Positions 1 to 12,426 of a stretch of DNA of 64,000 nucleotides are shown here, one piece after another. A model generated the notes under the pieces. The model did no database searches and was not told the origin of the DNA. It worked only from the letters and a program-made list of their open reading frames with translations. Position 1 is the first letter of the stretch. Each line of letters opens with the position of its first letter. This stretch comes from Lagopus muta (lineage: Eukaryota > Chordata > Aves > Galliformes > Phasianidae): positions 24,244,933 through 24,308,932 of the forward strand of contig NC_064439.1 of assembly GCF_023343835.1 (NCBI RefSeq). Reading direction: 5' to 3'. The translations under genes and the position numbers were made by a program.

Positions 1-3000
1 TGTAACTTTATTTGCTGCTGACTCACTTCTTGTTGGCAGGTTGCACGTTGTGTCGAGGCCCCGTGAGCCAACGGGCTGTCAGTGGTGATTAGCAATTAAG
101 TCGTATGCCAGTCAGTGCTCCGCAGTGCCTCAAGTGACTCTGTTTGCATCCAGCTTTGGAGTGGAACAAGCCAGGTTTTAATTCAAATTGTAATTGAAGT
201 GTGAGTCTGTGCATGGATGTGCTTATCTCTGCATGCTCTGCTTTAAGGGAGCTCAAACTTGGTCAAAGTCGCTGGAGCTAAATCAAAAGTGAGAGTTCTG
301 GGAATGAATGTAAAGTGAGCAATCGCTCATAGCCTTGCTTTCAATCAATTGAGTGTATAAGTGAAACCAGAACTAGCTTTTCCACTGGGTTCCTTTTCCT
401 GCATAACCCTCAGTGTGACACATCTAATGCTGCGAACACAGTGCTAAGAGTAGGGCTTGTCATTGTCCCTTCTTCGCTCTCATTTAATCTGATATTGAGG
501 ACGTTGAGGCTCTAGTAGGACACAACGGGTATGTAGTCTGACCTGCCTAGCACAAGTCGACAAACTTATCTAATAATACAGGCATTATGCTCTTATCTTT
601 TGCTCAAATTACAGCCCATACTTTGGAAAGATGGGCAATCGTGACTTAAAGGCTGCAAGTGACTGAAGCTCTACCATGTACCTATTCAACTCCTAATCCA
701 AGGATTAATTATCCTCTTTAAAAGAAGCCCTATTTTCTCCAAGTTGCATGTGTAACCTTCTTTGATGATATCAAACTGTGATATTCCTTACTTTTGCTGA
801 TTTTCAATTGTTAAGGGAAAAAAAAAATAGCATCCCTGACATTTCACTAATATTACCAACTAATTGCAGCTGGATCTTCCAGTTTATTGAACAATTTCAA
901 TACAATTATAGGATTAATTGAACCCAAGCTCAATTTTCACAGCTGCCTGAGAGGGTTATGACCTGCCTGTCCTTGGCACGGCTCTGACACAGTTGCCTTT
1001 TGTGTTTCTAGGTGGGGTTTCCAGCAGTTCTCTCTGCTGACACTGCTCTTTGCATGGGACATTGATGCATCACTTAATCATAAGGGGTGGCAGGTAAACA
1101 CGTGTCATTAGGATGGTGGGGAAAATACTGACTCCAAAGGTAGAACAACTCATCTCAAATGAAAGATGTAAATATAAGTGTAGAAAGTAGATTAGATAAA
1201 ATAAAGCTTCAATTGCTTTGGGATGCTGTAGCCTGGCAGATGAGGCGCTCTCCAACTATGGCTTCTGGAAAGAGAAGTATTGAACTCTGTTCTCCTTCGG
1301 AGTAGGAGCTGTTGGATGAAAAAGCTGGCTTCTCCCTTCCTGGGACTTCAGCCTGATGCTTTATATGCTGCTTTTACAAGTGGCCCAAAGGAACACTTCC
1401 TGTTGAGCAAAGCAAAATATTTTTTTATTTCATACAGAAGAATTAAACATTTTAAACTCTCATGTAAACTGTTCCTAAACATTTGTTCTTTTGTCTTCTA
1501 GTTCAGAGAATCAAAATAATCTAATAATTCCAGATGATGCTACCTTTTTAGGAAATGTTTGTGAATAATCCATGCACATGCTACCAGGTGACTTGCTTTT
1601 CCTAAAAGGTCTTTACTGTAAAGAAAATGTAAGTGATTTTGTCCGTTATCTTCCTGTCAGGTATACTGATGCAGTTGCAGTTACATGGGAGTAAAATTCA
1701 TGTGATATAAGTTCAATAATTCTTTCTGCTATAACTTGCATGCTAGGACCCTGCATCAACAGCAGTTCATTGAGCCTCCTGAACCCTCTTTTAGTGATGG
1801 AAAAGCTGAAGACACAATGGAAACCTGGATGGAATCAGTCAATAAATCAGCCCTTATTTATTTCAATCCAGTTCCCTGACTACGCTTTCTCTTCTTGCTC
1901 CTTGTAAGGGAGAACATTTTGCAGCATTGCTATTACTGTAGCACTTCTATAATTCAAACCCTGTTACTCATTCCTCTGGCCTTGTGGATTAATGAGCTTA
2001 ATTGGACCCTGCCTTCCTTACTGTATCTTTGGAGAGATTTTCTGGATCTCCTCTGCCCTTTGCTGGGGTGAATTTCCTTGCTCCCATAGGCCTTTCTCAC
2101 ACGGCACGTTACACGGATGCCTCATTCCTCCTGTTCTCCTGGGTTCTCTCCACAGCCACCATCATTCAGGAGTTCAGTGCCCATCTCGCCCTCCACTTGC
2201 TGCTACAGTGAAGTCCTTGGAGGTGTTCACACTGTGGAGTGCGTTTGAACTAGACTTCCAGAAATCAACTGCTGCGTTGGGCCATTGATATCACAAAGCT
2301 GGTTCTGGTTCTTGCCTACTCCCTTGGTTTTTGAAATGTATGTACTGAAACTGAGGCTTTGAATATACACTTCCTTTGAGTATTTGATCTGCTCTGCAGC
2401 TCTGAGTCTCCCAGTTATTTACAGCTGGCTATTTGTATACTCAATGAGCTCCAGTGTGTGAGGGAACTGTTCAAAAACTGTTTAAAAATACATTTTAAAG
2501 AGATGATTTCACTTCATGTGGTTTTTTGCCAGCAGTGTGGTTTTTAAGGACATTTTTTCAAACCATGTAGCGCACAACTATGAAGCTGTGCCTTAAAAGG
2601 TGAAGCAGAGCCCTTCACTTGGGGAGTATGTTCAAGGGAGCTGCTGTTGGAGCACATTGCGAGCCCTGTGCGCTGCTTGAAGCCTTGGTGTGAGTTTTGT
2701 TTCCCTGTGTAGGGAAAACAGTGATAAGGTTGTGCAGAAGAGGGAAAGGTTATTTAAAAATTGTTTCAATATGGCCCTTGGTATAACATTATCTGAATAG
2801 GCCTGGATATTTAAAAGGGAATTAGCCATAATGATCCTTCTCTGTCTCTTTTCCTCTTGTTTCTACTTTTCCCAAGGAAGGGGAAAAAAACAAAGAATAG
2901 ACGTGGGGGCTCTCGTGTCAGACCCATCCTCCCGCTGCCTTGGGAAGGAACGTAAGACGAAAAGCCATGCCAACAGAATCCTTCTCATCTAATCCTACTG

Positions 3001-4220
3001 CCTTGATTAATGTCTTCTGCCTCCAAAGAGGTGAACTCTGGCATCCAGGCTCAGCTCCATGGGGGCTGAGCTGGCCAGCATGGGACGAATGCCTTGGCTT
3101 GTGGAAAGGGGCGGTGGTTTCCCTGCTGGATGCTTGCTATAGGAAAAGCAACGGTGCAGGGAGGCTTAAAGCTGTGAGGTTGCAGACAATCACCAGTGCT
3201 GGTCGCTCCTTGCTCCATCTCCAAAGTAGGAAGTGTATTGCATTCTGAAACAACAATAAATTTGATTTTATGTAATTTATTTTTTATCTATATCTGAATA
3301 AAGATAACTTCAATAAAACAATGAGCACATTTTCCCCTGTCTTAGGAATTAAAAAAAGTGTTCAGCTTGGAACAATATTTTGGTCATGAAGAAAAGTAAG
3401 ATAGAAATGTGCATTGCCATGAGATGCTGTTGCAAAGCTAGGCAACAGACAGCAGTTGGTACAATTCCCAGCAGCAGGCCAGTATCTACAAGTTGTATGC
3501 ATGCATACTTTGCATGCACAGCAGCAATAATTGGTGGCTGAGCCCCTTGTTTTCAAAGCATTTGCTAAAAGCAGCTTTTTGGCCACAAGCTGTAAGTAGC
3601 TGCAGTTATTTCACTTCATTTTGCAAGATTTCCTATTCTGCCAGGCATTTTCTGTACAATGCCATGACAGTAAATTCCCTAAAAGAAGCTGTAAGTGTCG
3701 GGAGGTTTCTCAAGAAAGGTAATATTTGTTATTTGACCAGATGCTAAGTCCAAAAGCAGTGATGCTTTTCAGCCAAATTTCTTGGCTTTAATTTGATTTG
3801 CATAAAATGTAGAAACAATATATCTGTTTGAAACATTCACAATGAATTCAAAGGCTTTCAAATATTCCTCTTAAGCCTGTGAGGGAAAAAAAAAATTGTT
3901 CTTAGTGGTTCCTTCTGAATTTTGTGTGCTTCACTCCGAGCAGAATTACTTCTGTTCTTTTTTCCCCATTGACTCCTTCCAAACAAAATCTTCAGCTTTG
4001 TGCTTGCAGTCCAAAACGCTTTTAGTCTTCTTCTTCCTTGCCTTAAAATTTCACAAGTATTAAATTCCACACTGAAAAAAATTGTCTTTGCACACTTCCA
4101 CACAATTTGATACCAAAAATGTTTGGAAGGCAAAGTAACATTCCAAATGCTAGAAATCACCCCAAAAGGGAAAAGGAATCCAGCTATGGTGAGTAATTTT
4201 TATTTTAATGTTTTGAAAGA
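1..4220. other. unique non-coding DNA
   Basis: I see no gene, RNA gene or recognisable transposon. Open frames in all six frames are under about 105 codons and resemble no protein family I know. The stretch is AT-rich with scattered short homopolymers (for example A10 at 818-827) and a 14-bp perfect palindrome at 3495-3508. Several AATAAA hexamers occur (around 3255 and 3296), but nothing upstream looks like a terminal exon. Confidence 0.6.
3495..3508. other. 14-bp perfect palindrome of ATGCAT type
   Basis: The sequence GTATGCATGCATAC equals its own reverse complement and is followed within a few bases by another TTTGCATGC. Overlapping ATGCAT/TTTGCAT words resemble POU-factor half sites. That functional reading is inference; palindromes of this size also arise by chance in AT-rich DNA. 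Confidence 0.3.
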
Positions 4221-4404
<184 letters not shown>

Positions 4405-7400
4405 CTCTCAAATACTTCTTAAACAAAAATTTGGATAAAAAATAAAGAAGGTGGAAGTGGCTGGAAAAGATCTTCTGAGGAGTGATTATTTTTTCCCCAC
4501 TAGCAAAATAGGTATGGAAAATGTAAGTATGCACAGCTGTGTTTATTTCAATGATTAGACATTCTATTTCTCTGTGACCTCTCTGCATTGAGCTGGCAAG
4601 GCACCTGGGTATGCTTAGAAGTGTCTCATTCATACATTTACATTAATTCAACTAGGACCTTTCTTTCTCCCTCTTGTGCCCTTTTCTTCTCTAAAGAGAC
4701 CACAGGAAAAAAAAAGGCAGAATCTGGTGCACTCCTTCCTGTCTTTTCTTCTTGTTCGCAAAGTGTCAGTTAAGACTCTGCACTATGCCTGTGCACATTT
4801 TAAATTAAAATATTAGCACTATTTTAGTCAAACAGTGAGCATAAAACTGTCCTTTTCAGGGAGGGAAGGGGCGGCTGAAGAGAATGGTGTGGTGTGACCA
4901 CACATGCTGCACTAAGAGCACTGCAGAAGCTGAGCCCTGGCATCTCCATCTCCTGTGCTGTATATGTGCTTGCATTTTATTTGTACCATCTACATGTGTG
5001 CATATAACCTGGGGTGTCTTTGCACTACTGCCTGAATGTCCCAGGTGATAATGATTGATGCTTACTTGATATGAAGAAGTTTGTTAACCAAAAAAAAGAA
5101 GGCGGGCACAGAAATTTTGTAGTCCAGACTTGTTACTGGTATAGAAGTGAAGCAGAGAGGGGCTAAAGGGTTTCCTCACTGTCATCGAGGAGGTTTGGTA
5201 CAGAGCTGAGATGTTCCATCAATCTTCATTCAAAGCTTTGCCCGTTTCTTCCCCTTCCTCTGCAGGCTTTGCAGGAAAGTCTGATCTGAGTGTCCAAACT
5301 CCAAAACTTTCTGAGCTGCATTTGTTTACTTCTGGTGTCATTGAAGGCAGAAGGGAATTCCTAATGATTAAAAGCAGCAAGATCCATTCCAAACTCGTTC
5401 CTTCAAGCTTGTTATGATCTCTCCCACTGCTCTTTTGCATATCTAGGTACTTCAGAGTACTAACTACTGACTGTTAACTGTAGAATAGGTTCTTTTAGTA
5501 ACTCCACCATATCATATTCTTTGTTTCCTTAGTTATTATGAATTTAAACTGGAGAAATATGACTATACATAGATAGAATTAGAGTAAATTAAATGACAAT
5601 GAGAAGCATCTGTGCATAAGGCACTCATTTTCCTTTCCTTTCAGGCTGTCTGAATTCATTAGTTGGTCTCCATACAGCGTACTGTGTACAATGCAATGTC
5701 TCATATCTCCTCAGCTCTGTCAAATTAGCTTTCTTCTTGTCTGCTTCAAAACCACTATTCAAAAATTAGGAGTTGCTATGGTCTATTAGTCCATTTGGTT
5801 TACTATTTTATTTTATTTTCCCCTTCTGCGCGTTGATTTATATTTTATATGTGATTAGGCTTTATTTATATGTCCCATGTCGGCCTTCTTTCCTAGGCAT
5901 CGTGCCTGCATAGGGCAGAGTGTCCAAAGCTTTCCACTAGAAACTGAGGCACTGGTCCATGCTCAATACCCAGCCACAGTACCCTGCCCCTGCAGAATCA
6001 AGCTGAATCAGCTGAGGACGTATAATCTAAACATAATCTAAAGAGAAATACTGAGTGATTTCTTGTACCCTCACTCCACAGCAAAGTTAAAAAGTTCTGA
6101 AACTTGAACACAAGAAAAATCAGCATGATAACTCATTTCTTTGTATATCCCCCCGAGATCACCCTTCAGAAATAGGAAAATGCAGGCACGTTGAAAAGGC
6201 TTCACAGCAGGGCAATTCAGTAATTAGATTTGTAAGGAAGTGTAAAGAAAAGATTTAACTCTGAGATAAATGCTTTTCAGAGTATTGGTTTGCCTGCCTT
6301 TGGCTAGCCTGGTTTGCACTGAAATCTTCAGAGCCAGATCTGCCCAGCTTGGTTATGCAGAAGTGAGATAAGCAACTTTGGCAACAATAGTCATACACAG
6401 AAGCTGGAAGAAAATGAAGGGAATGAACCAGAAAGTGAGGCATAGAAGCAGCTAGGCTGGATAGAGAGGAAAAGAGAGCAGATTCCGTGATGCATGATGA
6501 TTTCTTCTCCTTCTGGAATGGGGATGCATTAATGAAATCTTTTCTTCACACTTGCATTAGAAGAATCTTCACACAGGACATTGAGTATGAAGCCAGGCAA
6601 AGCACTACTTGATTTTGTGTTGCTGACCTTGAAGGGGTAAATGCATAGAGAAATTCCCTCCTGTGGCAAAGCCCAGCCCCTAATATTTTTAGAACTGAGA
6701 TCATCTCACACATCCAGTTTTAATGTTGCTGTAAATAACTTGTCCTTCTGAGCATAAACAAAAGCAACCCAGCAGGGACAGTAAGCAGAGGTGCTGCCAA
6801 CAGCCATGATAGAAGACACTGAAGGGAAAGATCCCCCGTGCCACCAGAGAAACCACATGCACTAGGTACCCTTGCTGCTCCGTAGGGATTTTCTTCTTCT
6901 GAGAGAGAAGGGATGGATCTGGGGGTTGGCTATTCAGATGCATCTGTGGCATTTTAGCACCAGTTCTTGCTGAAATGTAGTGATGTCCAAATCCCTTGTG
7001 GCTGCCCCTTATTGGATCCCGAGGAGAGCATCCGCTTTGTGACTACTGAGCCCAACCAGCTTGGGGAACCAATGTGATAAAGTCAGAGTTGAGACAGGAC
7101 ACCTGGGAAGCACCAGGAGACACATTTATGAGCTTTTTGGAGCTCAAAGCACGTTGTGAGGGCTGGAAAGTGGCTTCCCCAGTCCCTGGGGCTGGTGAGA
7201 GGCTGGAGGAAAGGGGTGGGAGCCAGCAGCCTCCATGCCCTGGCCCCAGGCAGAAGGTGCTACACTGAGCCTTCACCTCCCACCTTTCAGCCACATGAAA
7301 GCCCGATTATTCACGCTTGATGCCGGCAAGGTAGGGCCCTGCTACCCAGTGCTGCCGGATCCCTGTCTTGAGGGGCCCACTTAGCCCAGCACCATCAGGC

Positions 7401-9584
7401 CCTTGGCTGACATTGCTCCCTCAGCCTGTGAGGGCTGGCAGTGCCTTTTTGAGACACTGGGGCATAGCCATGGCTGGGACAAAATGGTAAAGGTGGAAAT
7501 TACTTCTGCCCTCGCAGAAGCAGTGGCGCTCAATGAGCTGCTGATAGGCCAAAATGAGAGTTTGTTACAGCACTGTGTTTTCCTTCCCCTGGGCTTCCTG
7601 CTTCTGCCTCTCACCCTGCTGAGGGGATGCAGGCTACTGGGGGTGGCATTTTGGTCAGAACTGGTACTAGATGGGTTGTGTGGAAGCTCTGGTAGCTGCA
7701 ACTCAGCAGTCAGTCTGGGGACCAGAAGGTGCAGAGTACAAGCAGAGATGCATCATTGCCCCAGAGAGCAGCAGGAGAATGGGGGGACAAACTGAAAATT
7801 CAAGAGGAAGGCAGAGGACTGAATTGACCCTTTTTTCCCCCCTTGCCATTCAGATGCTCAAAGATTTTATCAGGATTTTTAGCTGCAGGGCAAAAAGCTT
7901 CTTTATAGTTCCTTCCAAAGCTCGCTGCCAAATGCAGGCTGCGGTCTCAGCAGCTGTAACCCAGCCCCAAGGCTCACACATTCCGGTGCAAACAGCTCAG
8001 AGCAGCACTCAGGATTTTGCAGGGAGAAGGCTGAAGCATCCTCTAAGGCCTCTAAACAGGCAGTATTGAGCATGTTTCACACATGGCAAAACATGGCCAC
8101 AGCAGCAGCTCTTCCTGCGGGTGAGGGGCACGGGGATCAGGTGGCACTGCCACCATTCCCCACTGCCCAGGGATTGCAGGCAAGTGAGACCAGAACTGAG
8201 CATTCTGCCCTCCCCCAGGGAGGAGGTGCAGGGCCTGGGGTCACTTTCTTGCAGGCAGAATTCAGTGTTTTTATGGCATGTCTGGAGCCAGTTTCTCATC
8301 TCTCTTTTTTTCTCCCCAGTGGAGACTTGCTCATTTGTAATAGGAAGGTTCATTGTTTTCCTGTCTGATATTTCTTTGATTACTTAAAAAGAAATCCCAG
8401 AGGCTTGTTTTCACAAAATAGTGATTGCATAATTGATGTGATTATGATGTATTTTGCTGTGTCACTGCTGCTGGGTTGATTATTTTGAGAAGCCCCGAGC
8501 TCTGTTAACGCTGCCATGTGCTGCGTGTGCATGGCCTGAGCCTCCCCCCCACACAAGAGCCCTTTGAGCACCATTGCCTTCCACTGGGACCTTGTGAGGC
8601 TGTGAGGCCTGCCTGGGTGCAAGGAGAGCAAGCTGACCCACAGGGAGAGGGCTGTGTGGGGACAGTAGGCCAAACCATGGGGCGAGGGCTGTTCAGGGAG
8701 CTACCACACATCTTGTGGGTGAATAACAACCCAACAGTGTGAATAATTCCCTAAAATCAGGGAGTGCGGCTGTAAAATCGTGGGGGCAAGTTCCAGGCTC
8801 TTTGCCTGGCTAAAAATGCACAGATAAAGCAATGCAGCCCAGTCAGGTGTGCTGGAAATAAAATTCTTCTGAACACAAAATAGCGCAGCAAATTAACGGT
8901 AATTATTCATCATAACTTGAAAGCGTACCAGCCCAGTGCAGATAGGAATATGTAATAGATCACCCAGGGAAACCATGTGAGAGAGGAAAGCCCTCCACAT
9001 TTTGGCTGGAAATTGTTAATTATTTTCAGCTTGAGGCTAGAGGCTGTCCTAAGAGCACTTTCTTCCTCCTGGTGACATTCTTTTCCATTCCTTCACACTG
9101 TGTTCTCCTTTCCTTTCCTTTTTAATTCAGGGATGAAACATTGTTCTCAGGAAAACTTCTCGGCCAGATTTTCAGATTTCTGAACCTTTGTTTTTCTCAA
9201 CATGTGTGCAATTTTGACTATTTTTGTCCAGCAGTGACCTTTGGAATTCCAGCATAATTTCCCTCTCCTTCCTGGTGCCCTCACATGACCCAGGAACACA
9301 AACATCTGAGAGACCTCTGGGCATCTTCACATCTGCTGGTATATAAGATCAGAGCCATTGTGTGATGTATTTTTAACAGCAGGTGTTGGGCTTGGAGAAG
9401 GGTGTGTTGGTTTTTGAGGGGCTGGGCAGAATCTGCACTTAATTCTTAGTTCCCAGGCTATTTAGGAACAGCTTAAAAACACACTTAATCTGTTTGTACA
9501 AATTTAACATTGTAAAACCACAATAAGGAATTGCTAATCAAGTGCAAGCCTGGATTTAGTTTCAGCTTTGCATCATTGCTGTCT
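4405..9584. other. unique non-coding DNA with a GC-richer interior
   Basis: No gene or clear transposon is visible. About 7150-8350 is richer in G+C than its surroundings and carries several overlapping open frames of up to 132 codons on both strands. Their translations show no motif, repeat or domain I recognise, and CpG is not dense enough for an island. A weak MIR-like string (cagagaggggctaaaggg) begins near 5152 but is too diverged to call. Confidence 0.55.
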
Positions 9585-9650
9585 TAAAAAAAGAAAAAAA
9601 AAGAAGGGAAGAAAAAAACACCCAAACAAAAAAAAAAAAAAAAACCCACC
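9585..9650 (+). repeat. A-rich low-complexity tract with A17
   Basis: An imperfect A-rich run with single G and C interruptions ends in seventeen uninterrupted A (9628-9644). No AATAAA lies at the usual distance upstream and no transposon body is recognisable before it, so I call it simple sequence rather than a retrocopy tail. Confidence 0.85.
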
Positions 9651-9689
9651 ATCAAACTTTAAAGCCGAGTCCAAGATTCTGGTTTACAA

Positions 9690-9900
9690 CTTATTTTCAT
9701 GGAGTACGATTGATTGATTACTTGAAGCCTGTTAATTATTATTTAGTCATGGTTTTCAACACAAACTCCTTACAGCAGCAAAACAAACAGTGTGTTTGTT
9801 TTATCTTTTGCCAATTAACACAGTTTGAACATGACTTAAAATAGGCCTTTAGCTGAGGCTCTGATTCACAAATGCATCACTCCCATTTGTGCTTCTGTAA
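9690..9900. promoter_or_regulatory. candidate enhancer: PBX-HOX, forkhead and E-box motifs
   Basis: Seen directly: TGATTGATTA at 9711-9720 matches the PBX-HOX composite consensus TGATTNATKR. TTAATTATTATTTA follows from about 9731. A perfect palindrome with 10-base arms around a 3-base centre lies at 9780-9802; each arm contains the forkhead-type word TGTTTGTTT or its complement. Two E-boxes, CAAATG (9869-9874) and CATTTG (9884-9889), sit inside an inverted repeat with 8-bp arms (9867-9874 and 9884-9891). The block is otherwise unique sequence. Enhancer function is inference from motif density; I cannot see conservation or chromatin. Confidence 0.3.
9780..9802. promoter_or_regulatory. inverted forkhead (FOX) site pair
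   Basis: The left arm AAAACAAACA and right arm TGTTTGTTTT are exact reverse complements separated by GTG. RYAAACA is the known forkhead core, so this is a symmetrical pair of potential FOX sites. It could also simply be a chance AT-rich hairpin. Confidence 0.35.
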
Positions 9901-11582
9901 TTCCATTGACTTCCATGGCATTGCAAACACTACATTGCAAAACGAAACACTTCTTAATTGACCCCACCACCACGTGCAAAGGAGCGCATGCTGCACCAAA
10001 GCCTGATGCATGAGACTCTTCCTTTGCCCATTAGCAGCAATTTAATATCTAAATTTAAGAAGTGCTCTAAGCAGAGTGTTTTCCCCAAAATATCATTGAA
10101 ATCCTATTTTCACGGAAGTCTCTTTCAATTTTTTTTTATCAGAAAAATCTAAAATGGTGCTTAGTGTTCAGTTATCTGCCAGGTATAAATGGCATAAATG
10201 GATGATTACTTTAAATACATCTTCTCTGAGAAGGGAGTTATGGGACCTCACAAAAGCATCAAGCTGTGACTACTTTCAGGAAATCACCTGGAAATAAATA
10301 AGATGATAAAGGTTGCTTGCAAGTCTCTAGATTCTCGTTGCCTTTTTAGGCAGATAATTGAATTCAGTATGAGCTGTAATTCCTTTCTGGTATCACTAGA
10401 GAACAAATTCTTTATTATTTGGGAGAACAGACAGAGTGACCTCACAGGTCCTTTCAGTCACAGCACCTATGATTATAAATTCTCACAGCATCCATTGCAC
10501 GGGTGTATCTGTCCTAAAATACAGAGGCAGATTTTAGCTTTGTTGAAGCGAGGAGATTTTTTGTTGGTGGTTTCAACCTAGTTTCACCTGTCCACATTTC
10601 TGGGCTCCATTTGAATGTTACCACGTGACCTATCAGGTCGTCTCTGGCTAGAGTCAGAATAGCTATTTCCAAGCACTTATTTTTAATAACATACCACGTG
10701 TGGGTTCTTCTTAAATGCAAGGCTCCTATTGTGGATCAACTGAATCTTCTCTGGATTTGTCCCATCTCTGGAGTGTTGAATTTGTATCCTACTCTATTCC
10801 AGATGTTGATACAGAAATGCATTAAGGAGATTTGAATCAAGCTGCCACTGCAGGAGCAACCCAACCCTGCCTCCTGCCTACTGCCTCCTGCAGCTGCAAC
10901 GTGTCACATGCTGTCTTAGAGCCAAGTAAATAGCAGCCAAACATGACTACATGCAGTCAGCTTGTTGGACTGGTCAGAACTCATATCCTGCTCTCTCCTA
11001 ACCCTCTTCCCCGCATCAGCCTTCTTCTTCCATCAGGTAAGATATGGGATACTTGTACCTTCTGGATCCTGCTACCATCCATCCAGGAAACCACACCTTC
11101 TGGTCAGGGAAGCAGCTTTCATATAATGAAATCACTGTTTCTTAAATGGTGGGATGCTTGTATATGAAACCTCTTTTCCTTTATTGTTGTCTTTTTGTTG
11201 TCATTTGTTTGTTTTTCTTTAAATTATTCCTAATCTATAGTTGAGGAAATGGCACTATTGACTTTCTTGGCATACGCCAAGGTCTCTTTGAACTTTGGGA
11301 GTTCATGGTGTGCAGTGCAGGGACATGTGGTCCCAGAACGACCAGGAATATTTCATAGAGCAGATCTGGTAATGGCTGGAGAAAATGGGACCTCTGAAGG
11401 AAGGGAGAAAGAATTAGAGTTTCTTAGAGTGAAAAAAATGCTAAGGGATGACAAAATTAGTCTTATTATGTTGAAAGCTGCTGCAAAGAGTAAGGGAAAT
11501 ATTTGCTCTGCATGCTTGTAGGGGATAAAGCAGGGCCTGAGATTTAGTGGGAAGGATTTATTAAGAGAAATGGTAACAAAGA
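9901..11582. other. unique non-coding DNA
   Basis: No gene, RNA or recognisable mobile element is seen. The part nearest the CR1 (about 11230-11582) could include very diverged CR1 sequence, but I cannot align it confidently by eye. Confidence 0.5.
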
Positions 11583-11760
11583 ATGAGAAAGGTGATTGTC
11601 CCTCAGTACTCAGTGCTGGTGAGGCTGCACCTTGAGTACTGTATTCAGTTTTGGGTCTCTCACTACAAGAAAGACTCTGAGGCAACAGAGAAGGGCAACA
11701 GAACTATGAAGGCTCTGGAGCATAAGTGTGATGAGGAGCAGCTGAGGGAACTGGAGTTGT
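11583..11760 (+). mobile_element. CR1 LINE, outer older copy, 5' part
   Basis: This matches the CR1 ORF2 region just before the conserved 'gaactggrgttgttcagtctgg' stretch: a region related to 'gtgattgtccc...ctggtgaggc..caccttgagtactg' is followed by 'gaggagcagctgagggaactggagttgt'. The match stops at 11760, and the next part of the CR1 consensus (ttcagtctggagaagagg) is found not here but at about 12050. The piece is therefore the upstream half of one element split by an insertion at 11761-12047. The reading frame is broken and there is no function. Confidence 0.85.
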
Positions 11761-12051
11761 TAACAGCAGGACAAGGGGAAATGGTTTTAAGTTGAGGGAG
11801 AGAAGATTTAGGTTGGATGTCAGAGGGAAGTTCTTTACAGAGAGAGTGGTGAGGTGCTGGAACAGGCTGCCCAGAGAGGTTGTGGATGCCCCGTCCCTGG
11901 AGGTGTTCAAGGCCAGATTGGATGGGGCTCTGGGCAGCCTGGTCTGGTATTAAATGGGGAGGTTGGTGGCCCTGCATATGGCAGGGGGGTTGGAGATTCA
12001 TGATCCTTGAGGTCCCTACCAACCCTGCCCATTCTGTGATTCTGTGATTGT
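11761..12051 (+). mobile_element. CR1 LINE, inner younger copy nested in another CR1
   Basis: A 5'-truncated CR1 begins in the region 'aggacaaggggaaatggttttaag' and runs through 'aacaggctgcccagagaggt' and 'gatggggctctgggcagcctg' to a 3' end of two ATTCTGTG octamers (12031-12046). Its 3' tail differs from that of the surrounding CR1, so it belongs to another subfamily, the same general type as the copy at 62628-63261. TTGT occurs at 11757-11760 and again at 12048-12051 and may be a short target duplication. Confidence 0.85.
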
Positions 12052-12426
12052 TCAGTCTGGAGAAGAGGAGGCTCAGAGAAGACCTCATTGCTCTCTACAA
12101 TGACCTGAAAGGAGGAGAGATGTAGCGAGTTGGGAGTAAGCCTCTTTTCCCAGGTAACTAGTGGTAGAACGGGAGGTAATGGCTTTAAGTTGCACCAGGG
12201 CAGGTTCAGACCGGATATGAGGAAAAATTTCTTCTCAGAAAGAATGATGATGCACTGGAACAGGCTGCCCAGGGAAGTGGTGGTGTCACCATCCCTGGAG
12301 GTGTTCAATAAACGTGTAGTTGTGGCACTGGGGGACGTGGTCAGTGGGCATGATGGGGTTGGGTTGATGACTGGACTAGAAGATTGTAGTGATCTCTTCC
12401 AACCTAAATGATTCTTTGACTCTATG
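12052..12426 (+). mobile_element. CR1 LINE, outer older copy, 3' part
   Basis: This resumes the interrupted CR1 exactly where the piece ending at 11760 stops: TCAGTCTGGAGAAGAGGAGG, then the 'gaggtaatggctttaagttgcaccaggg' region, then 'ctggaacaggctgcccagggaagtggtgg' and a 3' end related to 'gttgggttgatgactggac..gatctcttccaacct', closing with diverged octamers (attctttgactctatg). The frame 12130-12411 still reads [22 protein letters not shown], typical of the CR1 ORF2 C-terminus. It is a non-functional fossil. Confidence 0.92.

Noticed and set aside
5150..5215. Possible MIR SINE (cagagagg..ctaaaggg..cagagctgagat)
   Set aside because: Word order is suggestive, but the match is too short and gapped to support by eye.
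7150..8350. GC-richer stretch considered as a CpG island or gene
   Set aside because: CpG is sparse and the overlapping open frames on both strands have no recognisable content.
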